From NCBI RefSeq assembly GCF_003350005.1, contig NZ_QLKS01000003.1, positions 124,001 to 188,000 on the forward strand: 64,000 bases of DNA, in the 5' to 3' direction. This document shows positions 36,441 to 45,646 of this stretch, in pieces; the stretch's first letter is position 1; each line of letters begins with the position of its first letter. This DNA comes from Psychrobacter proteolyticus. Its GTDB lineage: Bacteria > Pseudomonadota > Gammaproteobacteria > Pseudomonadales > Moraxellaceae. A program made the translations under genes and the position numbers. The notes beneath the pieces were generated by a model, which saw only the letters and a list, made by a program, of their open reading frames with translations, ran no database searches and was not told the DNA's origin.

Positions 36441-38030
36441 TTAATTGGTTGGGTCTATTGCGGTACCTTGGGTAGCGTCATCACCATCTGGTAGAACATC
36501 GTCATTATTATTATCTAGCGGGTTGAGATCCGGATCAAACGACTCATTATCCATCATTGCACTATCGTCTGAACCAATACCTTCGTTATTTACTAAAAAC
36601 TCTATACGACGATTACGAAAACGACCTTGTTCGGTCGAGTTGTCGGCAATAGGCTCTGATTCTCCCATGCCTTTAGTATCTAATTTACTAGCGTCTACAC
36701 CCTGAGATACCAAATACTCTTTTACTGATTCAGCACGCTCGAGAGACAACTCCATGTTATAAGAATCAGAAGCTTGACTATCTGTATGACCAATAATCAT
36801 TAGCTTCATATCAGGTACTTCATTAATGATTTTTGCTGCACGATCAAGTACTGCTTTGTTTACCTCAGGGATAACGGCCTTATCGACTTGGAAATTAATC
36901 ACTTGAATACTTAAGGCACGAGCCACATCACGTGGATCTGGGTTTTCACCTAGATTATTCATAGCGACATCTGCAGCAGCCAAACTGTCATCAATCTCGC
37001 CTTGTAAGTCTAGCGGTCCTTCAGCTTGAACTCTCATGGCAGGTGCGGCTGCTTGTAAGTCGGCGACTAGTTTGTCTAACACAGCTTTGTCAGGAGCATT
37101 GACAGTAATGTTATCGCCTTTAATAATCATGCTCGCATTCGGTACGTTTTTAATAATCGGTAGTATCGTTGCTAACTGAGCAGACGCTGGCATATCTACT
37201 GCAAAATTATCATCAACATCAGCGCGGCACTTATTAGCTTCATCACCAAATACACCAGTCAAAGCATTCATAACATTGGTTTGTAATGTCTCATCACCTA
37301 CACTTACACGGCAAGCGTATAACTCATTAGTTTCTCCTGTTGCAATACGCAAAGAGGCAGGTTCGACAGCAGCAACTGCTAATTGCTCGTCACTCTGCGT
37401 TTCTTCTTGAGTTGTAGCAATTGGCGTAGCAACAGGTTCAGGATTTTCTTGACACCCTCTTAACAGAGCCCAAGCCAGCGCACCTAAAATAATTAGACCA
37501 ATAATAGGTAGTAAAGCTTTCATAAAACTGCCGTTTTTATCTTCTTCATGCTGTAACGGTGCAGTACTGACAGTATCTGATATGTGCGCTCCAGCTGGAG
37601 CAGCTACAAGAGCACTGGCTGGTAACACTGTGGCTGCCCAAGCAGGAATGTGATGTTGATAGCTATTGAGGTTGTCACTTAAGAATATTGGTACAGGTGT
37701 ACTACCTGCCAAGCTTTTAATTTCATGAAATGCTAATGGTGCCGCCATTGCAATTAAGCCACGAGACTCGGTGGCATCCACACCATGCTTATTCGCCAAC
37801 TCACGAGATATTTGATCACGGTGAGTGCCTTCTGTCCATACACGGTCATAAAAAGCGTTGTCATCACGAGCGATGTTTTCGTTCGAAAAACGGTTGAAAG
37901 TCTCACTGTCTGACAGACGAGCAGCAAAAATCGCATAGAATTGTTCTAGTAAGTTTTTCTTAGCAGGATTCCCACCATCTTCTACTACTGCGGGACTGAC
38001 GGTACGTGTCAAATGATTGATGATATCCAT
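36441..38030 (-). CDS. Membrane-anchored protein with C-terminal OmpA domain
   Basis: The 529-residue protein has four parts. Residues 1-140 are an all-helical domain starting MDIINHLTRTVSPAVVED with the LLEQFYAIFAARL stretch; this resembles DUF937-type domains, but weakly. Around residues 165-190 is one transmembrane helix (ALLPIIGLIILGALAWALL). Residues ~230-350 form a BON-like alpha/beta region (ELYACRVSVGDETLQTNVMN). Residues ~375-490 are an OmpA-like peptidoglycan-binding domain with MKLMIIGHTDSQASDSYNM, LSLERAESVKEYL and RFRNRRIEFLV. The tail is Asp-rich. The layout suggests an inner-membrane protein reaching to the cell wall. Its tandem paralogue upstream lacks the OmpA domain. Confidence 0.82.
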   Translation of the reverse strand: MDIINHLTRTVSPAVVEDGGNPAKKNLLEQFYAIFAARLSDSETFNRFSNENIARDDNAFYDRVWTEGTHRDQISRELANKHGVDATESRGLIAMAAPLAFHEIKSLAGSTPVPIFLSDNLNSYQHHIPAWAATVLPASALVAAPAGAHISDTVSTAPLQHEEDKNGSFMKALLPIIGLIILGALAWALLRGCQENPEPVATPIATTQEETQSDEQLAVAAVEPASLRIATGETNELYACRVSVGDETLQTNVMNALTGVFGDEANKCRADVDDNFAVDMPASAQLATILPIIKNVPNASMIIKGDNITVNAPDKAVLDKLVADLQAAAPAMRVQAEGPLDLQGEIDDSLAAADVAMNNLGENPDPRDVARALSIQVINFQVDKAVIPEVNKAVLDRAAKIINEVPDMKLMIIGHTDSQASDSYNMELSLERAESVKEYLVSQGVDASKLDTKGMGESEPIADNSTEQGRFRNRRIEFLVNNEGIGSDDSAMMDNESFDPDLNPLDNNNDDVLPDGDDATQGTAIDPTN

Positions 38031-38309
38031 AATATGATCCTCTCCTTACTTATTTTTTATTCATTTATTGAGCGTTTGTTTCACAAGATCTTTGCAAGTG
38101 ATAAGTTATAGCTTCAACATTAGCTACAAATCCAGCTAAACCGAGACTCTTGTTTCGCTACGTTTATTTTTATCTATTATAAGACCATTAAGACTACGTT
38201 CACAGTCACCGCGTTGTTGTGCAAATGATACAGTAAGTAATGTTTCGGTTGGCTCACGTAACTGTAGTCTAGAACACATGCCATGTAAAAGAGCGTACCT
38301 TATAAATAG

Positions 38310-39938
38310 TTACCTAACTTGAGCTGGTTCAGCAACGATGACCGTGTTTGCCATCTCATCCACTTCTGAAGGTGAGAAAGGTCCTGATGGTCTAGTCGTT
38401 CGATTATTCGAAGGGAAGTTATTCGGAATACTATTAGTGCCATTAGCAGGTAGACTATTGGGCGTATTGTTAAAGCTATTATTATTAGGTAAAGGAGCTG
38501 GTATCACACGATCTCCAGTATCATCGTCTGATGCTTGGTATTCGCTAGAGTTGCTAATTATCCCATCATTATTGTATTGACTATTAACTCCCGCCCCGTC
38601 ATCTACAAACTGGTTATTTGCGTTTGCCCTGTTGTTTGCAGCATCACCAATATTGCTATTATCAGGTAACGGTAATGGTGCTGTACTTTCGACTACCATC
38701 GCTGGTACTAAGCTTCGTATTTCTGTGACCAGTTTTTGCAGTAGCATATTGTCTGGCGCTTCTAATGTGAGACGATCATTTTGCACATGCAAACGTGCAA
38801 ATGATGTTGACCTAAGCATCGTCAAGACATTGGGTAATATCTCCGCAGGCATATTAGCGATTGTGCTTGCCACCCCATCCTTTATGGTCAATTCGCAAAT
38901 GCTTGCCTGTTCTCCAAAGCTTGTATTGAGCGCCTGTTGCAACGTGCTTTGCAGCGCAGAATCGCCAACGGTTGCACTACAAGTGTACAAATTGCCACCG
39001 TTATCTACACCGACAATGAGCTCAACAGGGGTGGTTGTTGGCACTAGAGGCAAAGGCGCTGGCGTTGGTTCACTAGGCACTGTAACAGCAGGCTCCACTG
39101 GTATTTCATTATTGGGTTTCACTAATAATGCCCATGCTGCTAATGCAAGCGCAGCAAGAGCTACTATTAACAAAAATACGCGTATTAGTAGATCGTTTCG
39201 CTGGTTACGAGTACGCACCTGCGCATGCTTCAAGCTACTGTTTTCTGCTAAATGATAAGCAGCTGGGTTAGCATGAATGGCATCACTACTGGCAATCGTA
39301 TCATCATCAACTGTTTCGGTGCTTACGTGCTCAACAGTTGATATCTGCTCTATAATTTCTACCTCATTGTTTGACGTCGGTGTGATTATAGCAACCTCTG
39401 GAGTAGAATCATCAGGTCTATCCCCTGTGTTGTCATTCATTGACACATTATAACTATCTGAACCGAAGCTTGTTTTTACTTGCTGATTGACACCCTGAGT
39501 AATAGTAATCACAGCTGCTGACCAAATAGGTAAATATGGGCGTAATTCAGACTGTCTTTCTTGCAAAAATGCTGGTAAAAACTGCCCATTTGCTAAGTAA
39601 TGCAGCTCTTGATGAGCTATAGAGGCGGCATTGACAAGTAATTGAGCAGTGATCAACTCATCAATGTGATGTGTGATTGCAAGCTGTTGGATAATAACTT
39701 TTTGCAGCCCTCTATCTTCCCACAACTGTTCAAATAAAGAACGTTCGACGCTGCTATCACCTACTATTACTTGATCACTGCGAAGTAATTGTGAATAAAT
39801 CTGGGGCACAGCTAGACGCGACGCTAAAATCGCATAGAACTGCTCAAGTAGACTAATAGTTGCCACACTGTCACCGCTATTATGTGCGCCCAGTATTACT
39901 GGGGTAACGGTTTGTTCTAAATGGTCAATGATGTTCAT
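38310..39938 (-). CDS. Paralogue of the OmpA-domain protein, lacking the OmpA domain
   Basis: The 542-residue protein shares the N-terminal helical domain (MNIIDHLEQTVTPVILGAHN, LLEQFYAILASRL), the single transmembrane helix (VFLLIVALAALALAAWALL near 258-276) and the BON-like region (NLYTCSATVGDSALQSTLQQ) with its neighbour at 36441-38030. In place of an OmpA domain it ends in an Asn/Pro/Ser-rich low-complexity tail of ~120 residues (NNNSFNNTPNSLPANG). The cytosolic stretch between helical domain and membrane is also longer and acidic. It probably arose by duplication followed by loss or replacement of the peptidoglycan-binding end. I do not know its function. 279 bases separate the two genes, so each may have its own promoter. 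Confidence 0.7.
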   Translation of the reverse strand: MNIIDHLEQTVTPVILGAHNSGDSVATISLLEQFYAILASRLAVPQIYSQLLRSDQVIVGDSSVERSLFEQLWEDRGLQKVIIQQLAITHHIDELITAQLLVNAASIAHQELHYLANGQFLPAFLQERQSELRPYLPIWSAAVITITQGVNQQVKTSFGSDSYNVSMNDNTGDRPDDSTPEVAIITPTSNNEVEIIEQISTVEHVSTETVDDDTIASSDAIHANPAAYHLAENSSLKHAQVRTRNQRNDLLIRVFLLIVALAALALAAWALLVKPNNEIPVEPAVTVPSEPTPAPLPLVPTTTPVELIVGVDNGGNLYTCSATVGDSALQSTLQQALNTSFGEQASICELTIKDGVASTIANMPAEILPNVLTMLRSTSFARLHVQNDRLTLEAPDNMLLQKLVTEIRSLVPAMVVESTAPLPLPDNSNIGDAANNRANANNQFVDDGAGVNSQYNNDGIISNSSEYQASDDDTGDRVIPAPLPNNNSFNNTPNSLPANGTNSIPNNFPSNNRTTRPSGPFSPSEVDEMANTVIVAEPAQVR

Positions 39939-40366
39939 GGATCGCTGCCTTTTTCGACCTTATTAAAATGCATAAAATAATTGGAATATATAAAATATTC
40001 AGCATTTATTTTTCCTTTTATCTGCAGTGTTTAGATAAGATATTTCTTACCTGCATTAGAAAACACTTACAAATAACCTAGTCTTGAACTTAACTCTAAA
40101 GTTTTCAATTATTTCGCATGATACACTGCTACATTACTCACTATAAAAGCATAAAAATGCATCGTTTTGTCACATAATAAACATTTGCACTCTTCTAACT
40201 GCTGTTAGTATTACTCTATTAGTAATAGAGTAATCAGTAAGAATTTGGAGTCAGCACTATATTAATTATCGGTCATATTTCGTTTTCACTTAGCCCTAAC
40301 GCTTAGGCTTTGAACTTTGTCATCTAAAGCATTGTCACATATCGGGCGCGACCTAAGGATTTTCCT
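39939..40366. other. Divergent intergenic region with an inverted repeat
   Basis: These 428 bases have no supported ORF. There is a perfect 11-bp inverted repeat ATTACTCTATT/AATAGAGTAAT around AGT (40210-40234), between the promoters of the paralogue gene (-) and the rhomboid gene (+). It could be an operator. Confidence 0.45.
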
Positions 40367-40975
40367 TTGTTAAACCATACGACCATTATTATCATTATCA
40401 CTGTTATTGTCAGTTTATTGGCATGGCAAAACAAAAAACTACTCAATCGGCTTATATTTTATCCGCCTGCCGTAAATAATGGGCAGTGGGATCGTTTTGT
40501 AACACACGGCTTCATTCATGCTGACAGTATGCATTTGTTGTTTAATATGTTTACATTGTATTTCTTCGGTCGTGCTATTGAAGGGCTATACCAACCGTTT
40601 TTGTTTGGCTACGGTTTTGTGGTCTTCTATGTACTAGCTATTATTGTTGCCATGATTCCAAGTTACGTTAAAAACAAGAACAACGCCAGTTATTTGAGTC
40701 TGGGCGCATCAGGCGGTGTATCAGCGGTGCTGTTTGCATTTATTCTCTTGGCACCTTGGGAAAGAATTTACTTATTTGCCATTATTCCGATCCCTGCGAT
40801 ACTGTTTGCTGTTGCTTATATATTTTATAGTATCTATGCTGATCGACGCGGCGGCTCAAATATCAATCATATGGCTCATATGTGGGGCGGGGCGTTTGGG
40901 GTTATTGCTACGATTGTTTTAGAGCCCAAAGTATTACCACATTTTATAAATGCTTTATTATCACCTGGTTTTTAG
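40367..40975 (+). CDS. Rhomboid family intramembrane serine protease
   Basis: The 202-residue polytopic protein with six hydrophobic helices has the rhomboid active site: HLLFN (His56, Asn60) in the second helix, the nucleophile loop GASGG with Ser115, and the catalytic His171 in MAHMWGGAFG. Rhomboids cut transmembrane segments within the bilayer. The start codon is TTG, supported by AAGGAT six bases upstream and by the hydrophobic first helix beginning right after. Physiological substrates are not evident from the locus. It is followed 53 bases later by the metallophosphatase gene on the same strand, possibly in one transcript. Confidence 0.92.
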   Translation: MLNHTTIIIIITVIVSLLAWQNKKLLNRLIFYPPAVNNGQWDRFVTHGFIHADSMHLLFNMFTLYFFGRAIEGLYQPFLFGYGFVVFYVLAIIVAMIPSYVKNKNNASYLSLGASGGVSAVLFAFILLAPWERIYLFAIIPIPAILFAVAYIFYSIYADRRGGSNINHMAHMWGGAFGVIATIVLEPKVLPHFINALLSPGF

Positions 40976-41028
40976 AAAATTGTTTAATTTGACTGCTTAC
41001 TCTTACGTTTGAGACTTAGTAATTTATT

Positions 41029-41985
41029 ATGATTGTAGATATTATCGGTGACATACATGGTTATGCAGATAAGCTGGTTGGTCTGCTAAACCAACTAGGG
41101 TATAAGCACAACGGTCAGCACTTTGTGCCACCAACTGATCATCGAGCCTTGTTCATCGGTGATCTGATCGATCGTGGTTCGCAGCAATTAGCCACGTTAG
41201 AGATTGTCTTTGCGATGTTAGATGCCGATGTAGCCGATGCAGTAATGGGCAACCATGAATATAATGCGTTGGCATATGCCACGCGCGATCCTGATAATAC
41301 TAGCCAGTATTTACGCTCGCACAATGATATCCATAGACGCCAACACGAGGCATTTTTGGCAGAGATACCATTTGGCTCAGAGCAACATGAGTACTGGTTG
41401 CAGCGTTTATACGAAATCCCATTGTGGATTGAGACCGACTACGCCTGTTTTGTGCATGCCTGCTGGGATACAGACAGCATGGCGTTACTAAAGCCCCTTC
41501 TGACTGACGATAACTGTCTGACTCCAGCAGGTTTAGTCGAAACTGCTAAAGAAGATACCATAGCCTTTGACGCTTTGGAACGAGTGTTAAAAGGGGTTGA
41601 AACGGGTTTGCCTGATGGCATTGTGATGGTAGACAAAGAAGGTACCGAACGTACGCGAGTGCGAGTACGCTGGTGGCTAGATGAGCTGAATACACGTACC
41701 CTGCGTGAAGTGTCTCGTGCTCCATCGTCCGCATTGGCACAAATACCGCCTGATGCACTGGCTGAAAATATTGAGTTTGCGCTAAAAACTCATAAACCTG
41801 TGTTTGTTGGGCACTATTGGCTCACTGGCGCCCCTAAGCCACTCAGTCCACAAGTTGCCTGTACTGACTACTCTGCTGCAGTAGATAGCGGTCATCTGAC
41901 TTGCTACCAGTTAGATACCGAACAACCATTACCATTGACGGTCAATCACTTTGTTCAGCATTATCACGATGAAAAGCATATATAA
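41029..41985 (+). CDS. Metallophosphoesterase (ApaH/PrpE-like)
   Basis: The 318-residue cytoplasmic phosphatase of the calcineurin-like superfamily has GDIHGYADKL (residues 7-16), GDLIDRG (44-50) and GNHEYNAL (~76) as the first three metal-binding blocks, with further His residues at CFVHACWD and PVFVGHYWL. It resembles the group of ApaH-like and PrpE-like phosphatases, so dinucleoside polyphosphates or phosphoproteins are possible substrates; I cannot choose. The start ATG is close to the end of the rhomboid gene. purE follows after ~100 bases. Confidence 0.85.
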   Translation: MIVDIIGDIHGYADKLVGLLNQLGYKHNGQHFVPPTDHRALFIGDLIDRGSQQLATLEIVFAMLDADVADAVMGNHEYNALAYATRDPDNTSQYLRSHNDIHRRQHEAFLAEIPFGSEQHEYWLQRLYEIPLWIETDYACFVHACWDTDSMALLKPLLTDDNCLTPAGLVETAKEDTIAFDALERVLKGVETGLPDGIVMVDKEGTERTRVRVRWWLDELNTRTLREVSRAPSSALAQIPPDALAENIEFALKTHKPVFVGHYWLTGAPKPLSPQVACTDYSAAVDSGHLTCYQLDTEQPLPLTVNHFVQHYHDEKHI

Positions 41986-42092
41986 AATCGTGATATCACT
42001 GCAATTAGCGCCATACAAGTATTAAAAGTCAAACTTGGCTTTACGACTGTAGCAAAATTTTTGTATGATGGTCTTTTTGAGGATATCCAATC

Positions 42093-42644
42093 ATGAGCAC
42101 CACGAATACTGCTGCTAACCAGAACGGTCCAATCACCTCCCCTGCTGGTCAGCCAAAAGTCGGCATTATCATGGGTTCGCAGTCTGACTGGGCAACTATG
42201 AGTGCTGCTGCGCAATTGCTTGCAGACTTTGACATTGCTTTTGATTGTGAAGTGGTCTCTGCACACCGTACGCCTGATAGATTGTTTGATTACGCTAAAA
42301 GCGCGAAAGATAATGGTCTACAAGTGATCATTGCTGGTGCAGGCGGCGCTGCTCACCTGCCGGGTATGTGTGCGAGCCAAACGCCGCTACCTGTATTTGG
42401 TGTCCCTGTAAAATCCTCTATGCTGAGCGGTTGGGACAGTTTGTTGTCCATCGTACAGATGCCTAAAGGCGTCGCTGTTGGGACATTGGCGATTGGTAGC
42501 GCAGGTGCTTATAACGCTGCCCTGCTTGCGATTCAAGTCTTAGCCTTGCATGATGACACGATTGCTACTAAGCTGGATCAGATGCGACAGAATCAGACCG
42601 AAACCATCCTTGCTAGCCCAACACCAGGTATTATCAGCCCTTAG
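42093..42644 (+). CDS. purE: N5-carboxyaminoimidazole ribonucleotide mutase
   Basis: PurE moves the carboxylate of N5-CAIR to give CAIR in purine synthesis. The 183-residue protein has the class I PurE signature: [14 protein letters not shown], the [17 protein letters not shown] stretch with the catalytic His, [14 protein letters not shown], and [20 protein letters not shown], with a C-terminal [19 protein letters not shown]. The N-terminal ~25 residues ([19 protein letters not shown]) are an extension, probably disordered. The TTTGAGGATATCC upstream provides a ribosome-binding site. PurK, its partner, follows after ~200 bases with a likely own promoter or shared transcript. Confidence 0.97.
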   Translation: MSTTNTAANQNGPITSPAGQPKVGIIMGSQSDWATMSAAAQLLADFDIAFDCEVVSAHRTPDRLFDYAKSAKDNGLQVIIAGAGGAAHLPGMCASQTPLPVFGVPVKSSMLSGWDSLLSIVQMPKGVAVGTLAIGSAGAYNAALLAIQVLALHDDTIATKLDQMRQNQTETILASPTPGIISP

Positions 42645-42841
42645 ATAAGTATAGATTGACTAGCATTTTTATCAGAGTCTTTCATATTGATAGCCTAAAA
42701 ACAAAAGCTATCACGTTATATTTTCAAGCAAATCTTACTAGAGACAAGGTGCATACAGTGCACCTTTTCCTATTTTCACCCATTGCGTTTTAGATTTTAA
42801 TACATCCCAGACCTCATTCACTTTTATTCAAAGAGCCTGCC

Positions 42842-44170
42842 ATGACTACAGCAAACGCTTATCCTGTTACCCAAACCATTCGTACCATCGGTATTTTAGG
42901 CGGTGGTCAGCTTGGTATGATGCTTGCCGAAGCCGCAATGCCATTGGGCTACCAATGCGTGTTTTTAGAAGACAATCCAGAATGCCCTGCCAGCCTATAC
43001 GGTCGCGTTTTTCATAATGAGCAATTAGAAGACTTTATCGCAACGGCTGATGTGTTTACGTTAGAATTTGAAAACACGCCGACGTCTATAGTCGAACAGC
43101 TTACTGACCTATCAAAATCTGGTAGCAAGCAAGGTATGTTCCCACCGTTGATTGCACTTGATATCGCTCAAGATCGCTTAAAAGAAAAGCAGATGTTCAA
43201 TACGCTTGATATTGCGACAGTGCCATTTATGGAAGTTAATTCCGAAGCTGAGCTCAAGCACGCTTGTAAAGAGCTGGGTCTGCCTATTGTCCTGAAAACC
43301 AGCCGAGGTGGTTACGATGGCAAAGGACAATTCGTTATCAAACAAGACAGTGACATTAAAACTGCTTGGTTAGACCTAAAAGACGCCGTCAGTGGTAAAG
43401 GCTCGCTCACGCCAACACCTGCTCCATTGATTGCCGAAGGCTTTATTAACTTTAGCCGTGAGGTGTCTATTATTGCAGCGCGAGCGCAAAACGGTCAGGT
43501 ACGCTGTTACGATTTGGTCGAAAACCATCATCACCATGGTATTTTGGCAAAAACCCAAGCACCTGCGGTTGGTACGAGCCACCTGTTTCAACAGGCAACA
43601 GACGCCATTACCAAAGTCATGAATCATCTAGACTATGTCGGTGTCATGGCACTTGAGTTATTTGTCACCAAAGACGCTCGTGGTCATAACACTATACTAG
43701 CTAATGAAATCGCGCCACGTGTACACAATTCTGGTCACTGGAGTATCGAAGGCGCTATTACTAGCCAGTTCGAAAATCATATCCGTGCCGTGGTCAACCT
43801 ACCATTAGGCGATACAGACAACGTGCATCCGGCAATTATGGTCAATGTATTGGGACAGTATCCTGATATCAGCGCAGTCCTAAATATCGATGGCGCTCAC
43901 TATCATAGCTATCACAAAGCTGAGCGTGATGATCGAAAGATTGCCCATATTACATTGATGCCCAATGACGTGACTGACTTAGAATCTGCCATGGAAAAGC
44001 TGGTTGCCATACTGCCAAACAAAGTTGGTTTGGATAAAGAGTACGCGAGTGTCGATACTCCATCTAACACCGCAAATGTAGAGACTAAAAACGACGATTT
44101 AGAAAATAATGACGTTAAAAAAGACAGTTTGGCAGAAATTTCACCAAAGACTGAGAAGGCCAAAAAATAA
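42842..44170 (+). CDS. purK: N5-carboxyaminoimidazole ribonucleotide synthase
   Basis: PurK is an ATP-grasp ligase that makes N5-CAIR from AIR, bicarbonate and ATP. The 442-residue protein begins with the family IGILGGGQLGMMLAEAA and includes EFENTP, QDRLKEKQMFN, VLKTSRGGYDGKGQF, the ATP-binding ALIAEGFINFSREVSIIAAR-type segment and NEIAPRVHNSGHWSIEGA. It is about 60 residues longer than usual because of a charged Lys/Glu/Asp-rich C-terminal tail after the KLVAILPNKVGLD end, with no recognised domain. Its stop codon overlaps the yaiI start by one base (TAATG), so the two are translationally coupled. Confidence 0.96.
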   Translation: MTTANAYPVTQTIRTIGILGGGQLGMMLAEAAMPLGYQCVFLEDNPECPASLYGRVFHNEQLEDFIATADVFTLEFENTPTSIVEQLTDLSKSGSKQGMFPPLIALDIAQDRLKEKQMFNTLDIATVPFMEVNSEAELKHACKELGLPIVLKTSRGGYDGKGQFVIKQDSDIKTAWLDLKDAVSGKGSLTPTPAPLIAEGFINFSREVSIIAARAQNGQVRCYDLVENHHHHGILAKTQAPAVGTSHLFQQATDAITKVMNHLDYVGVMALELFVTKDARGHNTILANEIAPRVHNSGHWSIEGAITSQFENHIRAVVNLPLGDTDNVHPAIMVNVLGQYPDISAVLNIDGAHYHSYHKAERDDRKIAHITLMPNDVTDLESAMEKLVAILPNKVGLDKEYASVDTPSNTANVETKNDDLENNDVKKDSLAEISPKTEKAKK

Positions 44171-44619
44171 TGCAAATTTGGGTGGATGCAGATTCGGTAC
44201 CATTGATTGCAAAAGATTTAATTATCAAAACAGCTGAACGGACAAAGACCATGGCAATATTCGTGGCCAATCAGCCAATCAAATTACGCAAGTCACCCCT
44301 ACTTGTCATGACTGTTGTTCCATCAGGATTTGACAAAGCAGATGATTATATCGTCGAGCAGATACAGGCAGGTGACTTGGCTATCACTAGCGACATACCT
44401 TTAGCCAATGACATTTTGGACAAAGGCGGCATGGTACTGACGACACGCGGCATGGTCTATGATAAAAATAACATCAAGCAAAAACTCAACATGCGCGATT
44501 TTATGGACACCATGCGTGGCACTGGTGTCCTAGAGTTGCAAGAAATGAGTGGACAAAAACCCTATGGCGACCGTGACAAAAAAGCCTTTGCCGATGGCCT
44601 AAATCGCTTGGTTCGTTAG
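44170..44619 (+). CDS. yaiI: YaiI/YqxD family protein (DUF188)
   Basis: The 149-residue protein of the UPF0178/DUF188 family has the N-terminal QIWVDADSVPLIAKDLIIK and later VPSGFDKADDYIVEQIQAGD, LAITSDIPLANDILDKGG and LTTRGMVYDKNNI, which are typical for YaiI and resemble the acidic-residue arrangement of PIN/NYN-like nucleases. The biochemical function is unknown. The start overlaps the purK stop by one base, so the gene is in the purK transcript, an association that probably reflects a minor operon passenger. Confidence 0.92.
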   Translation: MQIWVDADSVPLIAKDLIIKTAERTKTMAIFVANQPIKLRKSPLLVMTVVPSGFDKADDYIVEQIQAGDLAITSDIPLANDILDKGGMVLTTRGMVYDKNNIKQKLNMRDFMDTMRGTGVLELQEMSGQKPYGDRDKKAFADGLNRLVR

Positions 44620-44851
44620 TGCTTTTATATTTTATTTGATACCTGTCTATTCTAAACTTGTTAGATGATGTTCTTTTAACAATGCTTGCTTCCTTGCAAA
44701 CCGTATACACTCTATAACCAAACACCATTCAATCAGCACGCTTTATAACGAAGCGTGTTGACTATTCTTGTTACGCTATATTCAGTTTTTCAGATAAATA
44801 AATTTATTGAATAAATTAAATAACAGAATCTAGATAAAAATAGGAATTATT

Positions 44852-45493
44852 ATGAAAATATTAGTCGTTGGTGCAAGTGGTCGTGTGGGCGGTGATTTGG
44901 TTAAGCAGTTATTAGCTGATGAACACCAAGTAATCGGTACGACTCGTCAAAAAGAAAAATTGTTTGATAACGATAGCTATACTCAGCTAGATTTAGACAT
45001 TACCGCCAGCAAAGATTCCATCGAAAAACAACTTGATCAAGATATTGATGCTGTTTACTTTGTCGCAGGATCTGGTGGCAAGAATGTACTAGAAGTTGAT
45101 TTACATGGTGCAGTCAAAACCATGCAGGCAGCACAAGATAAAGGTATCAAACGTTACATTATGCTGAGTACCGTATTCTCATTGCAGACTGATAAATGGG
45201 AAGAAAACCCTGGCATCTCTGACCTGAAGGAATACTATATCTGTAAGCATTATGCCGATCACTGGTTGGTCAACAACAGCACGCTTGATTACACCATTGT
45301 ACAACCAGGTGCGTTAAAAGAACGCGCTGGCACTGGTAAAATCACTATCGACGATACTAGCTCTGGTGAAAACGCTATTGAAGATGTCGCAACAACATTG
45401 GCTGCTGTCCTAACTGCAGATAACACCATAGGTAAAGTATTCAACATGCATAATGGTGATAGCGATATTAATGAAGCGATTACCACTGTATAA
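44852..45493 (+). CDS. NAD(P)-binding SDR-like oxidoreductase
   Basis: The 213-residue Rossmann protein has KILVVGASGRVGGDLVKQLL with the atypical-SDR GASGxVG nucleotide motif, then the second strand VIGTTRQ, and TIVQPGALKE, which is typical of the NAD(P)H-binding (NmrA/BVR-B-like) subgroup. A YxxxK-type pair is visible as YYICKHYADHW. The substrate is unknown. AGGAATTATT precedes the ATG. It stands alone between yaiI and a strong terminator. Confidence 0.85.
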   Translation: MKILVVGASGRVGGDLVKQLLADEHQVIGTTRQKEKLFDNDSYTQLDLDITASKDSIEKQLDQDIDAVYFVAGSGGKNVLEVDLHGAVKTMQAAQDKGIKRYIMLSTVFSLQTDKWEENPGISDLKEYYICKHYADHWLVNNSTLDYTIVQPGALKERAGTGKITIDDTSSGENAIEDVATTLAAVLTADNTIGKVFNMHNGDSDINEAITTV

Positions 45494-45546
45494 GTAAATT
45501 TTTTGCGATGTAATTATACATATCAGCTCGTAAAAGCAGCTTGTAG

Positions 45547-45605
45547 GAAAGGTCGTTATCGATTCGCCAATATCTAATTGGTAAATCGGTAACGACCTTT
45601 TTGTT
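45547..45605. terminator. Long terminator between SDR-like gene and epmA
   Basis: AAAGGTCGTTATCGATT and AATCGGTAACGACCTTT pair with one mismatch. Further CCAAT/ATTGG pairing inside makes an extended hairpin, followed by TTTTTG. It lies between converging genes. Confidence 0.85.
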
Positions 45606-45646
45606 ATGTAATCACTCTACAAATAAGCCAAAGACCTCTTATTTAA

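Noticed and set aside
38632..39255. 207-codon plus-strand ORF inside the OmpA paralogue gene
   Set aside because: It lies wholly antisense to a gene with a better coding case (shared domains with the neighbour). Its sequence shows no domain or signal peptide, and the length is a side effect of codon composition.
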